The position numbers were made by a program, and so were the translations under genes. Shown piece by piece: positions 17,601 to 26,556 of a stretch of DNA of 64,000 bases. Under the pieces are notes generated by a model, which searched no databases, was not told the origin of the DNA, and saw nothing but the letters and a program-made list of their open reading frames with translations. Numbering within the stretch: position 1 is the stretch's first letter; each line of letters opens with the position of its first letter. The stretch is from Microcoleus sp. FACHB-672 (GTDB lineage Bacteria; Cyanobacteriota; Cyanobacteriia; Cyanobacteriales; Oscillatoriaceae), in assembly GCF_014695725.1 (NCBI RefSeq), contig NZ_JACJOU010000019.1:62001-126000 (forward strand). Direction: 5' to 3'.

Positions 17601-18911
17601 ATGGCTCCAAATCCCATCATCATGCAGGCAGTCGAACAGATGGGCTACCGCGTCACAGTCGGAGACGTAGCCACCAAAGCCGGCTTAAATATCAATCTGG
17701 CTGAACGAGGATTATTAGCCCTTGCGTCCGATGCCGGTGGGCATTTACAAGTTGCAGAAACTGGGGATGTTGTTTATCTGTTTCCCCAAAACTTCCGGAC
17801 AATTATCCGCAATAAGTATTTACAGATACAGCTGAAGGAATGGTGGGAAAAAATCTGGCGGGTATTGTTTTACCTAATCCGGATATCCTTTGGGATTGTT
17901 TTGCTGCTTTCAATCGCCCTAATTTTTCTGAGCATTTTTCTGATTATCACCGCCACAAATCAAGACGGTGACAGCAGAAGCGAAGGCAGCCATTCGGGTG
18001 GCGGGATGATTTTCATGCCCAGGTTCTGGTTCGGGCCAGATTGGTTCTGGTTTTTATACTGGGATTATGATAACCCCCGCCGGCAGTATGAACGCCGGCA
18101 ATCCACTGATGAAGGCAACCAGATGCATTTTCTGGAAGTCGTCTTCTCCTTCCTGTTTGGCGATGGCAATCCTAATGCGGATCTGGAAAAGCGCCGGTGG
18201 CAAGCAATTGGGACAATCATTCGTAACAACCGAGGTGCGGTGATTGCCGAACAAATTGCCCCTTATCTAGACGACACCGGCACCGGCTATGCCAACGAAT
18301 ATGAAGAATATATGCTGCCGGTGCTTAGCCGCTTTAATGGCCGGCCTGAAGTTAGCCCTGAAGGTCAATTAGTCTATCATTTCCCAGAGTTGCAAACCAC
18401 AGCCAAAGAACAACAGACACAGCCGGTGCAAGCTTATTTGCGGGAATGGCTGTGGCGTTTCAGTCAGGCAAGTTCTGGCCAATTAATGCTAGCAATTGGG
18501 TTGGGTGCAGTAAATTTTGTGGGTGCGCTTGTTCTGGGTTCTCTATTAGCCAGTGGCACAGCCGCAAAATTAGGGGGCTTCGTTGCCTTCGCAGCGTCAA
18601 TTTACGGCGTTTTACTTGCATACGGAATCGGGTTTTTGGCAGTTCCTTTAGGCCGTTATTTCTGGATTCAGTGGAAAAACCGCAAAATAGAAGCCCGAAA
18701 TCAAATCAGGCAAGAACGCGTCGGCATTCTAAATCAACCGGATGCTGAATTGCAGAAAAAACTTGCCTTTGCCCAACAATTTGCTGCACAAAGCATTATT
18801 GGACATGAAGACCTTGCTTACACAACAGAAACCGATTTAATCGAGCAAGAAATTGAGCAAACATCCAAACTTGATGCCGAGTGGCAGCGCCGGCTTAACA
18901 GCGAGGAATAG
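17601..18911 (+). CDS. Conserved membrane protein, plastid-related family, function unknown
   Basis: A 436-residue protein. The first ~70 residues form a small winged-helix-like or A-type domain (VTVGDVATKAGLNINLAERG). One or two membrane spans follow near residues 92-120 (LIRISFGIVLLLSIALIFL), then a tryptophan/aromatic-rich stretch (FWFGPDWFWFLYWDYD), a soluble middle part, and two further spans near 295-355. The tail is charged and probably cytosolic. It resembles a family shared by cyanobacteria and plant plastids (At5g03900-like), from memory and not verified. GAGGGAAGG precedes ATG 17601. It ends in a strong hairpin facing the DUF4177-like gene. Confidence 0.7.
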   Translation: MAPNPIIMQAVEQMGYRVTVGDVATKAGLNINLAERGLLALASDAGGHLQVAETGDVVYLFPQNFRTIIRNKYLQIQLKEWWEKIWRVLFYLIRISFGIVLLLSIALIFLSIFLIITATNQDGDSRSEGSHSGGGMIFMPRFWFGPDWFWFLYWDYDNPRRQYERRQSTDEGNQMHFLEVVFSFLFGDGNPNADLEKRRWQAIGTIIRNNRGAVIAEQIAPYLDDTGTGYANEYEEYMLPVLSRFNGRPEVSPEGQLVYHFPELQTTAKEQQTQPVQAYLREWLWRFSQASSGQLMLAIGLGAVNFVGALVLGSLLASGTAAKLGGFVAFAASIYGVLLAYGIGFLAVPLGRYFWIQWKNRKIEARNQIRQERVGILNQPDAELQKKLAFAQQFAAQSIIGHEDLAYTTETDLIEQEIEQTSKLDAEWQRRLNSEE

Positions 18912-18917
18912 GGGCGT

Positions 18918-18963
18918 TAGGGAAATAGGAAGTGGGAAATTTATCTCACTCCCTATTTCCCTA
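18918..18963. terminator. Bidirectional terminator-like hairpin
   Basis: TAGGGAAATAGG at 18918-18929 pairs exactly with CCTATTTCCCTA at 18952-18963, and after one mismatch the stem continues inward (GTG with CAC). It fills the gap between two convergent genes and is composed of the same TAGGGA-type heptads as other gene ends. Confidence 0.65.
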
Positions 18964-18967
18964 CCCT

Positions 18968-19186
18968 CTAATTTTTAGGACGCTTAAAAACTAAAAAGCC
19001 GTACCCATAAGCCGGCGTATAATTCATGCCAACCATTTCCCAACCTTCCTCTCCAACTTGATTGGCGTATTCATGTAGAGGCTTATTGACGGTTGAATCT
19101 CGCGTTTCCTGACTATTCACGCTTTGGGCGCGGAGATCCCCAGCAAAATAGTCAAACCGAACGAAAAGATATTCCCATCTCGGCAT
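18968..19186 (-). CDS. DUF4177-like small protein
   Basis: A 72-residue protein beginning MPRWEYLFVRFDYF and containing LHEYANQVGEEGWEMVGMN, the pattern of short DUF4177 proteins (W-E-Y at the start, then L-N-x-x-G-x-E-G-W-E). Function unknown. A longer frame begins at 19210, but ATG 19186 has AAAGGGG 5-8 bases upstream and removes eight atypical residues, so it is preferred. No neighbours on the same strand. Confidence 0.7.
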   Translation of the reverse strand: MPRWEYLFVRFDYFAGDLRAQSVNSQETRDSTVNKPLHEYANQVGEEGWEMVGMNYTPAYGYGFLVFKRPKN

Positions 19187-19329
19187 AATGCCCCTTTCAA
19201 TTTCAGACAAAATTCCTTCCCATATAAATATTTTCTTAATTTGTCAGAAAAAAACTCCTAATTTGCTAATCGCAGCCTATCCCAAGCCTAATCAATAGGA
19301 GACAGACAAAAACAAGCATTCAGAGGTCG

Positions 19330-20523
19330 CTACTCTACCTGAATTGTAGCCAGGGTTGCGCCTTGGTAATAATGGGCCAAAATCGACTGGTAGGGAACGC
19401 CCCGCCTAGCCATGTTGTAAGCCCCCCACTGACTTAGCCCAATTCCATGACCGAAACCGTAGCCTTGAATCACAAAAGCCGTGGGCACCGGCTTAGAATT
19501 CCCTTTACTAGGCTGCTGACCGGCCTGCGGGTTCACCTTAAAACGAGAGCTTCTCAGTCCCAGTGTGTCTCTGAGGGCATCCCCACTCATCGACCGCGTG
19601 CCGGCATCCCCAACCACTTTCATCGTAATAATCCGACCTGTGGGCGTGGTACGTTCTGGGGTCATTGACACCACATTGCCGACACCAGAAATCAAGCGAC
19701 TGAGTTCTGCACGGGAAAAAGTTTTTGTCCACTCATAGCCTGGTGTTCCCCGATCATCATCCGGAACGCCGCGTAAGTAAGGGAGGGGTTGTTCCCACAC
19801 ATCCTCAACGTTTTCCGTGTGTCCCCCAGAGGAAGAATGAAAGGCTGCGAGAATAATTTCCCCATTATGGGTGAGCACTTGGCCGGCTGTGGTATCTACG
19901 GCTGCATAGGTGCCTGGAGATTCTGTTTCAACGCCTTTGTAAACCTGCCATCCTTGGTTGTCGCCCACATCGTACAAGCCATTTGTGCCGGCCCCGCGTT
20001 CGTGAAGGGCGTAAGAACGGGCGGCGACCGCTTGCGCCTTCAGGGCTTCTAGGGGCCAACCGCCGTCCATTTCGGCACCCAGAACACTGTAGAGATATTT
20101 TTCGAGATCGACGTAATTAACCGCTGTGATCCCTTTGCCGGTGGGAACCAAGAGCGTGCGGCCCCGATACCAGCGATCATTAATGTAAATATAACCGTCG
20201 CCGGTTGGCTCGATCCAAATCTGACCGGCTTGCCAGCGATTGATGGCGACAAACTTGCCTCGCAGTTCCGCAGAAAAGCCATTCATGCCCGCGAGTTCGC
20301 CTAAAACTTGACCCGCACCATTGCGAACAATTGCGTTCGTGGAACTGCCGACTTTAACCTTACTGGCTTCCTCTTCAATGGCCACTCGCATTTCTAGCGC
20401 TGCCTGTGCCGGTGCCACCACCATCAACCATATCAGAGCCGAAAGCCACCAGTAATGTCTTCCCCATTTCACCGGCTGCTGAATCCGTGAGAACACAGAC
20501 ATGGAGAAAAATCTAGCACTCAT
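19330..20523 (-). CDS. SpoIID/LytB-domain exported protein
   Basis: A 397-residue protein with an N-terminal hydrophobic export segment (WLSALIWLMVVAPAQAA, residues ~26-42). The SpoIID domain covers roughly residues 135-395: VDLEKYLYSVLGAEMDGGWP, LKAQAVAARSYALHE, FHSSSGGHTENVEDVWE, and the ending GYGFGHGIGLSQWGAYNMA. In Bacillus, SpoIID is a lytic transglycosylase acting on stripped peptidoglycan; cyanobacteria keep the domain without sporulating, so a role in cell-wall remodelling such as septal or filament-related processing is inferred. The conserved E in GAEM is the likely catalytic acid. Divergent from the pot operon. Confidence 0.9.
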   Translation of the reverse strand: MSARFFSMSVFSRIQQPVKWGRHYWWLSALIWLMVVAPAQAALEMRVAIEEEASKVKVGSSTNAIVRNGAGQVLGELAGMNGFSAELRGKFVAINRWQAGQIWIEPTGDGYIYINDRWYRGRTLLVPTGKGITAVNYVDLEKYLYSVLGAEMDGGWPLEALKAQAVAARSYALHERGAGTNGLYDVGDNQGWQVYKGVETESPGTYAAVDTTAGQVLTHNGEIILAAFHSSSGGHTENVEDVWEQPLPYLRGVPDDDRGTPGYEWTKTFSRAELSRLISGVGNVVSMTPERTTPTGRIITMKVVGDAGTRSMSGDALRDTLGLRSSRFKVNPQAGQQPSKGNSKPVPTAFVIQGYGFGHGIGLSQWGAYNMARRGVPYQSILAHYYQGATLATIQVE

Positions 20524-20901
20524 CTGGATAAATTCCCTTCACAGTCAAAAAAAGCAGGAATGACAAGCGTTTCCGCTATTAAACTTCGCCGTCAAAATAA
20601 AACTTAAAAGCCATTTGCCAATGTGGCACAATATTAAAGCAATTGATTCACCCTTGGGTAGTATTTCTTGCGCCCCTTTTTAGGGCCGGCTACCCGACAA
20701 CCAGAGACACCGCACCAGTCGTCGGCACAGATCGCACAAAATGCCGGCAGTGTGCAATTGTGGACAGCGCCGCAAAAACCTTTAATAAAGTGTAATTTGC
20801 ATTCCGAAATTCAAGTGCTGTGGATACAATAAACCCAACACAGATAAACCAGCAAAATCGGCACAGCCTTTAAATGGGGCATCACCGCAGGGGTGACTAT
20901 T
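20524..20901. other. Divergent spacer between SpoIID gene and pot operon
   Basis: No gene. An imperfect hairpin spans 20656-20695: GGGTAG pairs with CTACCC outside and GCCC with GGGC inside. A small hairpin TCACC 20882-20886 / GGTGA 20892-20896 overlaps the AGGGG ribosome-binding region of potA. No riboswitch family was recognised. Confidence 0.45.
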
Positions 20902-22032
20902 ATGTTTCAGACGGCTACACAAAATCGAGGCGCTACGGGAACAGAGACCAGTCTCGACGTTGAACTGCGTAAAGTTTTTAAAGTATTTAACGGCGAAACG
21001 GCTGTACGCGGCGTCGATCTCGATATCCATCGGGGAGAGTTCTTCAGTATTCTTGGCCCTTCTGGCTGTGGTAAAACCACCACACTGCGCCTAATGGCCG
21101 GATTTGAGACGCCGTCAGCAGGAGAGGTCATGATTCGGGGCCAATCTATGACCCAAGTTCCACCCTACCGGCGTCCCGTCAATACGGTATTTCAAAGCTA
21201 TGCCTTATTTAACCACCTGAGTGTTTGGGATAACATTGCCTTCGGACTACGGATTAAACGCTTAGGTAAAGCCGAACTCGAAGATCGGGTGAAAGAAGCG
21301 CTCAAGCTTGTCAAAATGGAAGCTTACGCCAGCCGGTATCCCGCTCAGTTATCGGGAGGCCAGCAACAGCGGGTAGCTTTGGCGCGAGCACTGGTAAACC
21401 GACCGGCAGTGGTGTTGCTTGATGAACCCCTCGGTGCCTTAGATTTGAAACTGAGGAAGGAAATGCAGGTCGAGTTGTCAAATCTGCATCAAGATTTGGG
21501 CCTAACTTTTATTATGGTTACGCACGATCAGGAAGAGGCGCTTTCCTTATCTGACCGCATTGCTGTAATGAATCATGGCCGCATTGAGCAAATTGGCTCC
21601 CCCAGCGAAATTTATGAGCGACCCCGCACACCTTTCGTTGCAGATTTTATTGGGGAAACCAATTTATTTAACGGCAGGATTGAAAGTCAGGACGGCTCAA
21701 CTCTCCAGATTTTGACTGAGAAAAAGCTCAAGATCGTTGTGCAGCAGCCAGAACTTTGGACTCAATCAGGGGCGGGAGAGCCAGTGGTTGTCAGCGTACG
21801 ACCAGAGAAAATTCAATTAAATTTGTATCCACCAAACGTCCCAACTGACTGCTTTGAGGGCCGGCTGAAACACGTTATGTATATGGGTACTCATGTGCAT
21901 TATGTGGTGCAGTTAGTGTCAGGAGACACCTTAACCGTTATGCAGCCCAACACGGTCGGGAGTTTGCCGGGTGCTGACACTCCCATCTATGTTTCTTGGT
22001 CGCCTACAGATTGTATTGCGCTGCCGGCTTAA
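20902..22032 (+). CDS. potA: Polyamine-type ABC transporter ATP-binding protein
   Basis: Powers uptake through PotB/PotC. The 376-residue protein has Walker A GPSGCGKTT, the signature LSGGQQQRVALARAL, Walker B VVLLDEPLGALD, and the H-loop VTHDQEEAL; from about residue 280 a TOBE domain follows (VVSVRPEKIQLN). The length and TOBE domain fit PotA. ATG 20902 has AGGGG 8-10 bases upstream; a GTG at 20893 is less likely. It is the first gene of a potA-D-B-C set but is separated from potD by 330 bases with two hairpins, so it may be expressed at a different level. Confidence 0.93.
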   Translation: MFQTATQNRGATGTETSLDVELRKVFKVFNGETAVRGVDLDIHRGEFFSILGPSGCGKTTTLRLMAGFETPSAGEVMIRGQSMTQVPPYRRPVNTVFQSYALFNHLSVWDNIAFGLRIKRLGKAELEDRVKEALKLVKMEAYASRYPAQLSGGQQQRVALARALVNRPAVVLLDEPLGALDLKLRKEMQVELSNLHQDLGLTFIMVTHDQEEALSLSDRIAVMNHGRIEQIGSPSEIYERPRTPFVADFIGETNLFNGRIESQDGSTLQILTEKKLKIVVQQPELWTQSGAGEPVVVSVRPEKIQLNLYPPNVPTDCFEGRLKHVMYMGTHVHYVVQLVSGDTLTVMQPNTVGSLPGADTPIYVSWSPTDCIALPA

Positions 22033-22362
22033 AACACTGGAAAGGGTTCTGGGGACATGGAACTCCCTAAAGCCGGAGGCTAGAGAAATTCTGAATTTTG
22101 AATTTTAATGCTTGAATTAATGGGTTAAACTCAAGCATTAAAAGTTCAAGAAAAAGGATTTTTACCGATTAAAAATGGATGCAAAAATAGGAAAACTGCA
22201 GAGGGAACCCTCAATCAGATAGAGCGAGTTCATGAGAGCGACCAGCAGCTAAATGCTGAATGCTTGAATTTTAGATGAGCCATCAGTCATCTAAAATAGA
22301 AGATATCCAATCTGCAATTTAAAATTCGCTGACTGTTCATCGCTTACGATCACTAAAAAACA
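22033..22362. other. potA-potD spacer with two stem-loops
   Basis: TTTTAATGCTTGA 22103-22115 pairs with TCAAGCATTAAAA 22131-22143 (13 bp, 15-base loop). TTTTAGATGA 22269-22278 pairs with TCATCTAAAA 22287-22296 (10 bp, 8-base loop). Neither has a T-tail beyond the arm. They may stabilise or partly terminate the transcript between the ATPase and the other genes. Confidence 0.55.
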
Positions 22363-23481
22363 GTGCCTTCAAAAGATCTACACGCATCTGGGTTCTCCAC
22401 AACACGACGCCGATTCTTACAAGCATCAACTGCGGCGGTCGTGGGATCGACGCTATCGAGCTGTGGGTGGAGGCTGGCCAACGTGCAATCCTCTCCTGGC
22501 CCGATTCCGCCCACCAAAATGTACATCTACACTTGGGCGAACTACACCGATGAAGAGTTGCTCAAGAATTTTTCTGAGCAAACCGGCATCGAAGTGATTG
22601 CTGATGTGTTTGAGTCCAATGAAGCAATGCTCGCCAAAATCCAGACCGGCGGTGGGGGTGCCTACAGCATCATCTACCCCTCTGAGTACATGGTGAGAAA
22701 GATGATTGAGCTGGATATTTTGCGAGAACTCGATCACTCGCGTTTGGTGGGTATGAACCATCTGTTCCCACGATTTCAAAATCCTGACTACGATCCGGCG
22801 AACCGCCACAGCGTGCCGATTAGCTGGGGAACCACCGGCCTGATTTACAATCCAAAAAAGTTGCAAAATCCTCCACAGGATTGGAACTACCTTTGGGATA
22901 ACCAGCAAGATTTGTCGCGCCGGCTCACCTTGCTTAATGATGTGCGCGAGGTTATGGGTTTCGCCTTAAAAAGCTTAGGCTACTCCTACAATTCCACCAA
23001 TCCAGAACACATTAAACAGGCGTATGAGAAGTTAGTCGCACTCAAGCCGGCAGTGGCATCGTTTAATTCCGATGCATGGCGCGATCAAATATTAGCCGGT
23101 GATTTACTGATGGCAATGTGTTTCTCATCAGATGCCAATGAAGTGATCTTAGAAAACCCGGAATTAAAGTATGTATTGCCAACAAGTGGGTCTTCCATGT
23201 GGATAGATACCCTCGTCATCCCCAAATTTGCCCCTAATGTAGAGGGCGCTTATGCTTGGATTAACTTCTTGATGCAGCCGGCGGTGGCTGCAAAAATCTG
23301 CGAGCGATTGAGCTTTGCCACGCCTAATCAAGCAGCCGTCAATAAGCTGCCTGAAGAAATTCGTAACAATGTCAGCTTGTTTCCGTCAGAATCAGCCTTA
23401 GAAAAGTGTGAAGGTCTCGCGCCGGTGGGAGAAGTGACCGAACTTTATGAACGCTACTGGACGAAATTAACCAGTGGCTAA
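22363..23481 (+). CDS. potD: Polyamine-type ABC transporter substrate-binding lipoprotein
   Basis: A 372-residue binding protein of the PotD/PotF family that captures spermidine or putrescine (or a related amine) in the periplasm. The N-terminus has a twin-arginine motif (TTRRRFLQA) followed by a hydrophobic stretch and a lipobox-like LSSC at residues ~31-34, suggesting Tat export and lipid anchoring. The mature part begins IYTWANYTDEELLKNF and has the GTTGLIYNPKKL segment typical of the family. GTG start at 22363. Followed at 97 bases by potB. The exact ligand is not determined by the sequence. Confidence 0.9.
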   Translation: MPSKDLHASGFSTTRRRFLQASTAAVVGSTLSSCGWRLANVQSSPGPIPPTKMYIYTWANYTDEELLKNFSEQTGIEVIADVFESNEAMLAKIQTGGGGAYSIIYPSEYMVRKMIELDILRELDHSRLVGMNHLFPRFQNPDYDPANRHSVPISWGTTGLIYNPKKLQNPPQDWNYLWDNQQDLSRRLTLLNDVREVMGFALKSLGYSYNSTNPEHIKQAYEKLVALKPAVASFNSDAWRDQILAGDLLMAMCFSSDANEVILENPELKYVLPTSGSSMWIDTLVIPKFAPNVEGAYAWINFLMQPAVAAKICERLSFATPNQAAVNKLPEEIRNNVSLFPSESALEKCEGLAPVGEVTELYERYWTKLTSG

Positions 23482-23578
23482 ATCGTTCTTGAGAAAATAG
23501 CGAATCGTTCATCATTCATGACAGCGAACACGTCACAATTAGCCAATAACAACTAACAATTAATTCCAGAGGAAATCG

Positions 23579-24487
23579 GTGTCTGTATCTACTAAAACCT
23601 CCCCTCCCGTTCCCCCACAGTCTCAGCCCGATGTCCGCCGGCTGGGGTCAAAATTGTTAGGCCCGGCGGTGTTACTTGGCCCCGCCGGCTTGTGGTTGCT
23701 CTTGTTGCTAGTGGTGCCCACCCTAGTAATTTTCGAGCTAAGTTTAGTGCCAAATATCAGACCGGGGGATCTGGTAATTCCTTCGGGGTTGGGCAACTAT
23801 CTGCGAGTGTTTGAATCCCTTAACCTGCAGGTTATGGCCAGATCCCTATTCTTTGCCATCGGCACCACCTTAATTTGTTTGCTCTTAGGCTTTCCTGTTG
23901 CTTATTGGATTGCCTTAATGGCACCCCAGCGATGGCGAAATCTGCTGCTGCTGGGCTTTATTTTGCCCCTGTGGACTTCTTCTCTACTGCGTTCTTACGC
24001 TTGGGTCACTATTCTGCGACGCACTGGCGTGCTTAATTTATTCCTCACGAGTTTAGGATTGCCGGCTTTGGATTTACTTAACCGCAGCTCAGCCGTTTTA
24101 ATTGGCATGAGCTACAGTTATTTACCCTACATGGTTTTGATTCTCTACGCTTCCCTAGAAAAACTTGATCGGCGCTTGCTGGAAGCTTCAGCAGATTTGG
24201 GAGCTAATCCGATTGAAACCTTCTGGAAAGTAACCGTCCCCCAAACTTTCCCTGGAATTGCCGCCGGCTCACTGTTGGTTTTCATCAGCAGTTTAGGCGA
24301 TTTTGTTGATCCAGAATTGCTAGGTGGGGCATCTAGCATGACAGTCGCCCGCTTAATTTACAACCAATTTTTAGGAGCGACTCAAAATTGGGGCTTCGGC
24401 TCAGCGCTGAGCATGGTTTTAATTTTTCTCGTCAGTATTGCAATTGCGCTTTTGCTGAAATATGGTGATACTAAGCCCCAAGGATAA
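23579..24487 (+). CDS. potB: Polyamine-type ABC transporter permease, PotB-like
   Basis: A 302-residue inner-membrane protein with about six hydrophobic spans. The EAA loop that docks on PotA is visible as EASADLGANPIETFWKVTVP followed by QTFPGI. It also has LWTSSLLRSYAWVTILRRTG, characteristic of PotB-type permeases. The GTG start at 23579 has GAGGAA just upstream. It pairs with PotC downstream to form the translocation pore. Confidence 0.92.
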   Translation: MSVSTKTSPPVPPQSQPDVRRLGSKLLGPAVLLGPAGLWLLLLLVVPTLVIFELSLVPNIRPGDLVIPSGLGNYLRVFESLNLQVMARSLFFAIGTTLICLLLGFPVAYWIALMAPQRWRNLLLLGFILPLWTSSLLRSYAWVTILRRTGVLNLFLTSLGLPALDLLNRSSAVLIGMSYSYLPYMVLILYASLEKLDRRLLEASADLGANPIETFWKVTVPQTFPGIAAGSLLVFISSLGDFVDPELLGGASSMTVARLIYNQFLGATQNWGFGSALSMVLIFLVSIAIALLLKYGDTKPQG

Positions 24488-24607
24488 AAATACCCTGAAT
24501 AATCCTTGTTTTTTCAGAAAATTTCTTTGCAGTTGAAATCACTTTTTATTAATGATTTCGGCAATTTCACAAAAGCAGAAATCTAAACTCTAAACTCTAA
24601 AATCGGT

Positions 24608-25453
24608 ATGACAGAAACGCTAAGCCATCAACAGGAGGATATACCCGTAGATATGGTGCAATCTAAACCTAAATTTCAGGTTTCTTGGCAGGTCGTTTTT
24701 ACCCTGCTGATGTTTTTTTTCATGTACTTGCCAATTGTGGTGCTGACTATTTATAGCGTTAACCAGTCTCCCTACAGTGCCGGCTGGGAAGGATTTACCT
24801 GGGATTGGTATCTCAAACTCTTCAGTGACAAACGAATTTTAACGGCGCTGCAAAATAGTTTGACGGTAGCTTTCAGCGCGGTTGTCATCTCAGCAATATT
24901 TGGCACCCTGTTGGCGGTGGGTTTGGCTCGTTATCGATTTCCTGGTAAAAACTTATTTCTAGGAATCTCTTACCTACCATTAATTATCCCAGATATTGCA
25001 ATTGCGGTGGCGACCTTGGTATTTCTGGCGGCGCTACAATTTCGTTTAAGTTTGTGGACGATTGTAGCAGCTCATATTGTGTTTTGCTTGGCTTATATTG
25101 CTCTTGTGGTTTCCACCCGACTTGCTGATTTAAACCCGCACTTAGAGGAAGCTGCCCTTGATTTAGGGGCGACGCCGGCAGAAGCGTTTATCAAAGTTCT
25201 GCTGCCTCAACTCATGCCAGGAATCATCTCGGGTTGTCTCTTAGCGTTTGTCCTCAGCATGGACGACTTTTTAATTGCTAGTTTTACGTCCGGTACAGGT
25301 GCAACAACGCTGCCAATGGAAATTTTCAGTCGCATCAGAACCGGCGTTAAACCTGATATCAATGCCCTAAGTGTAATTCTAATTCTGGGATCAGGAACGA
25401 TTGGATTTATCGGTCAGTATTTAAGTAATCAAGGCGAACAAAAGAAACGCTAA
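24608..25453 (+). CDS. potC: Polyamine-type ABC transporter permease, PotC-like
   Basis: A 281-residue membrane protein with six predicted spans. The EAA loop reads EAALDLGATPAEAFIKVLLP, and the segment FVLSMDDFLIASFTSG is the hallmark of PotC. Together with PotB it forms the channel of the transporter. ATG start at 24608, 120 bases after potB. The operon ends here with a hairpin at 25476-25494. Confidence 0.92.
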   Translation: MTETLSHQQEDIPVDMVQSKPKFQVSWQVVFTLLMFFFMYLPIVVLTIYSVNQSPYSAGWEGFTWDWYLKLFSDKRILTALQNSLTVAFSAVVISAIFGTLLAVGLARYRFPGKNLFLGISYLPLIIPDIAIAVATLVFLAALQFRLSLWTIVAAHIVFCLAYIALVVSTRLADLNPHLEEAALDLGATPAEAFIKVLLPQLMPGIISGCLLAFVLSMDDFLIASFTSGTGATTLPMEIFSRIRTGVKPDINALSVILILGSGTIGFIGQYLSNQGEQKKR

Positions 25454-25475
25454 AACAGGTTTTCTCCATAAAAAT

Positions 25476-25494
25476 AGCAGGCTAGAAGCCTGCT
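25476..25494. terminator. Terminator hairpin between potC and the DUF1517 gene
   Basis: AGCAGGCT 25476-25483 and AGCCTGCT 25487-25494 form a perfect 8-bp stem with a 3-base loop. Read on the minus strand it is followed by ATTTTTAT, so it can terminate the DUF1517 gene; it also lies 22 bases past potC. Confidence 0.7.
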
Positions 25495-25572
25495 TGATGG
25501 AATTGATTCTTAGATTAGATTAAGTGCAACTAGAGACACTGTCTAACTTTTTTTTGGACTCAGGACTCAGTA

Positions 25573-26556
25573 TTAGACCAATCTCAGGTTAGAATACTCA
25601 GCCATGATGTCATCTGAGGTTAATGTGTCACCGGCAGCTTGAGGCGTCCAGAGAATTTCTACGGCCAACAGTTGTTCGCTGGAGATGCCGCCAATTTGAC
25701 GCAGTGCTTGACGCAACTCATCTGAACTATTGATCGCCGGCAGTTGTAGCTTACCTTGGGTGGCAACGATAATCGAGACAACAATGTATTCTCCCGGCCC
25801 TTCATTGTTCGCCAATTCTCCACCCTTTTGATTTGCCGGCAGGTAGTTTTGAGCCTCTGAAGATCCGCGCAGTTGGTTATTGACGTTGGAAAGCGTTTCT
25901 GCGGTAAATTTGCTGCGTTCTGCCAAAGACAGTTGATTGAATTTAGCTTCTGCTGCTTCTAAGCGAGCTTGCTGCGATTCGGCGGCACCATAGAATAAGT
26001 ATTCAGGATGACGCAATAAAGCGAGTGAGGCTTCTTGCAAAACTTGTGCCCGACCGGCAGCTGTGCCAGTGTCTGCGCGTTCAGCCAGTTCGTCTAGTTC
26101 ACCTTGCAGAGAACGGGCTTCAGCCAACAGTCCCACTTGCACTCGCGCCACAGACACCGTGGGGTTGTTGTAGTCAAGTTCTTCGACTGAAGTGCCGGCG
26201 CGACGGAAGCTTTGCACCAAGAAGTTGGCGATCGCGATAAAAATCAAGATCGTAAAGATACCCCCAAATCCACCGCCGACGCCCCAGAAGGGAAGCAGGA
26301 AGGGAAAGCCAAATCCACCACCACCGGGGTAATATCCGCCGCCTCTGGGGTAGTATCCGCCGCCGCCCGGTGGTGCGTAAGTGCGGGGAGAGGAGAAGGT
26401 GCGACTGGGGGCACTAAATGAGCCACCGCCAATCCGTCCGCCGGTGCGGGCTGCCAAGGCTCCATCCGCATGAGAGAAGGCTAAGCTAATCACCAGCCCG
26501 ACCACCAGCAGGGATTTTACAAAGGGTTTGATTAAAGAAAGCAGTTTGTTACGCAT
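25573..26556 (-). CDS. DUF1517 membrane protein
   Basis: A 327-residue protein. Residues 1-35 are a signal-like hydrophobic segment ending ALAA, then comes a Gly/Tyr/Pro-rich stretch (RGGGYYPGGGGFGFPF), a second membrane span near residues 90-118 (GIFTILIFIAIANFLVQSF), and a soluble C-terminal domain with RVQVGLLAEARSLQGELDEL and IVVSIIVATQGKLQLP. This is the DUF1517 architecture shared by cyanobacteria and plastids; the plant member FLAP1 takes part in acclimation to fluctuating light (family knowledge from memory). A thylakoid or plasma-membrane role in photoacclimation is therefore possible but not shown here. Confidence 0.82.
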   Translation of the reverse strand: MRNKLLSLIKPFVKSLLVVGLVISLAFSHADGALAARTGGRIGGGSFSAPSRTFSSPRTYAPPGGGGYYPRGGGYYPGGGGFGFPFLLPFWGVGGGFGGIFTILIFIAIANFLVQSFRRAGTSVEELDYNNPTVSVARVQVGLLAEARSLQGELDELAERADTGTAAGRAQVLQEASLALLRHPEYLFYGAAESQQARLEAAEAKFNQLSLAERSKFTAETLSNVNNQLRGSSEAQNYLPANQKGGELANNEGPGEYIVVSIIVATQGKLQLPAINSSDELRQALRQIGGISSEQLLAVEILWTPQAAGDTLTSDDIMAEYSNLRLV

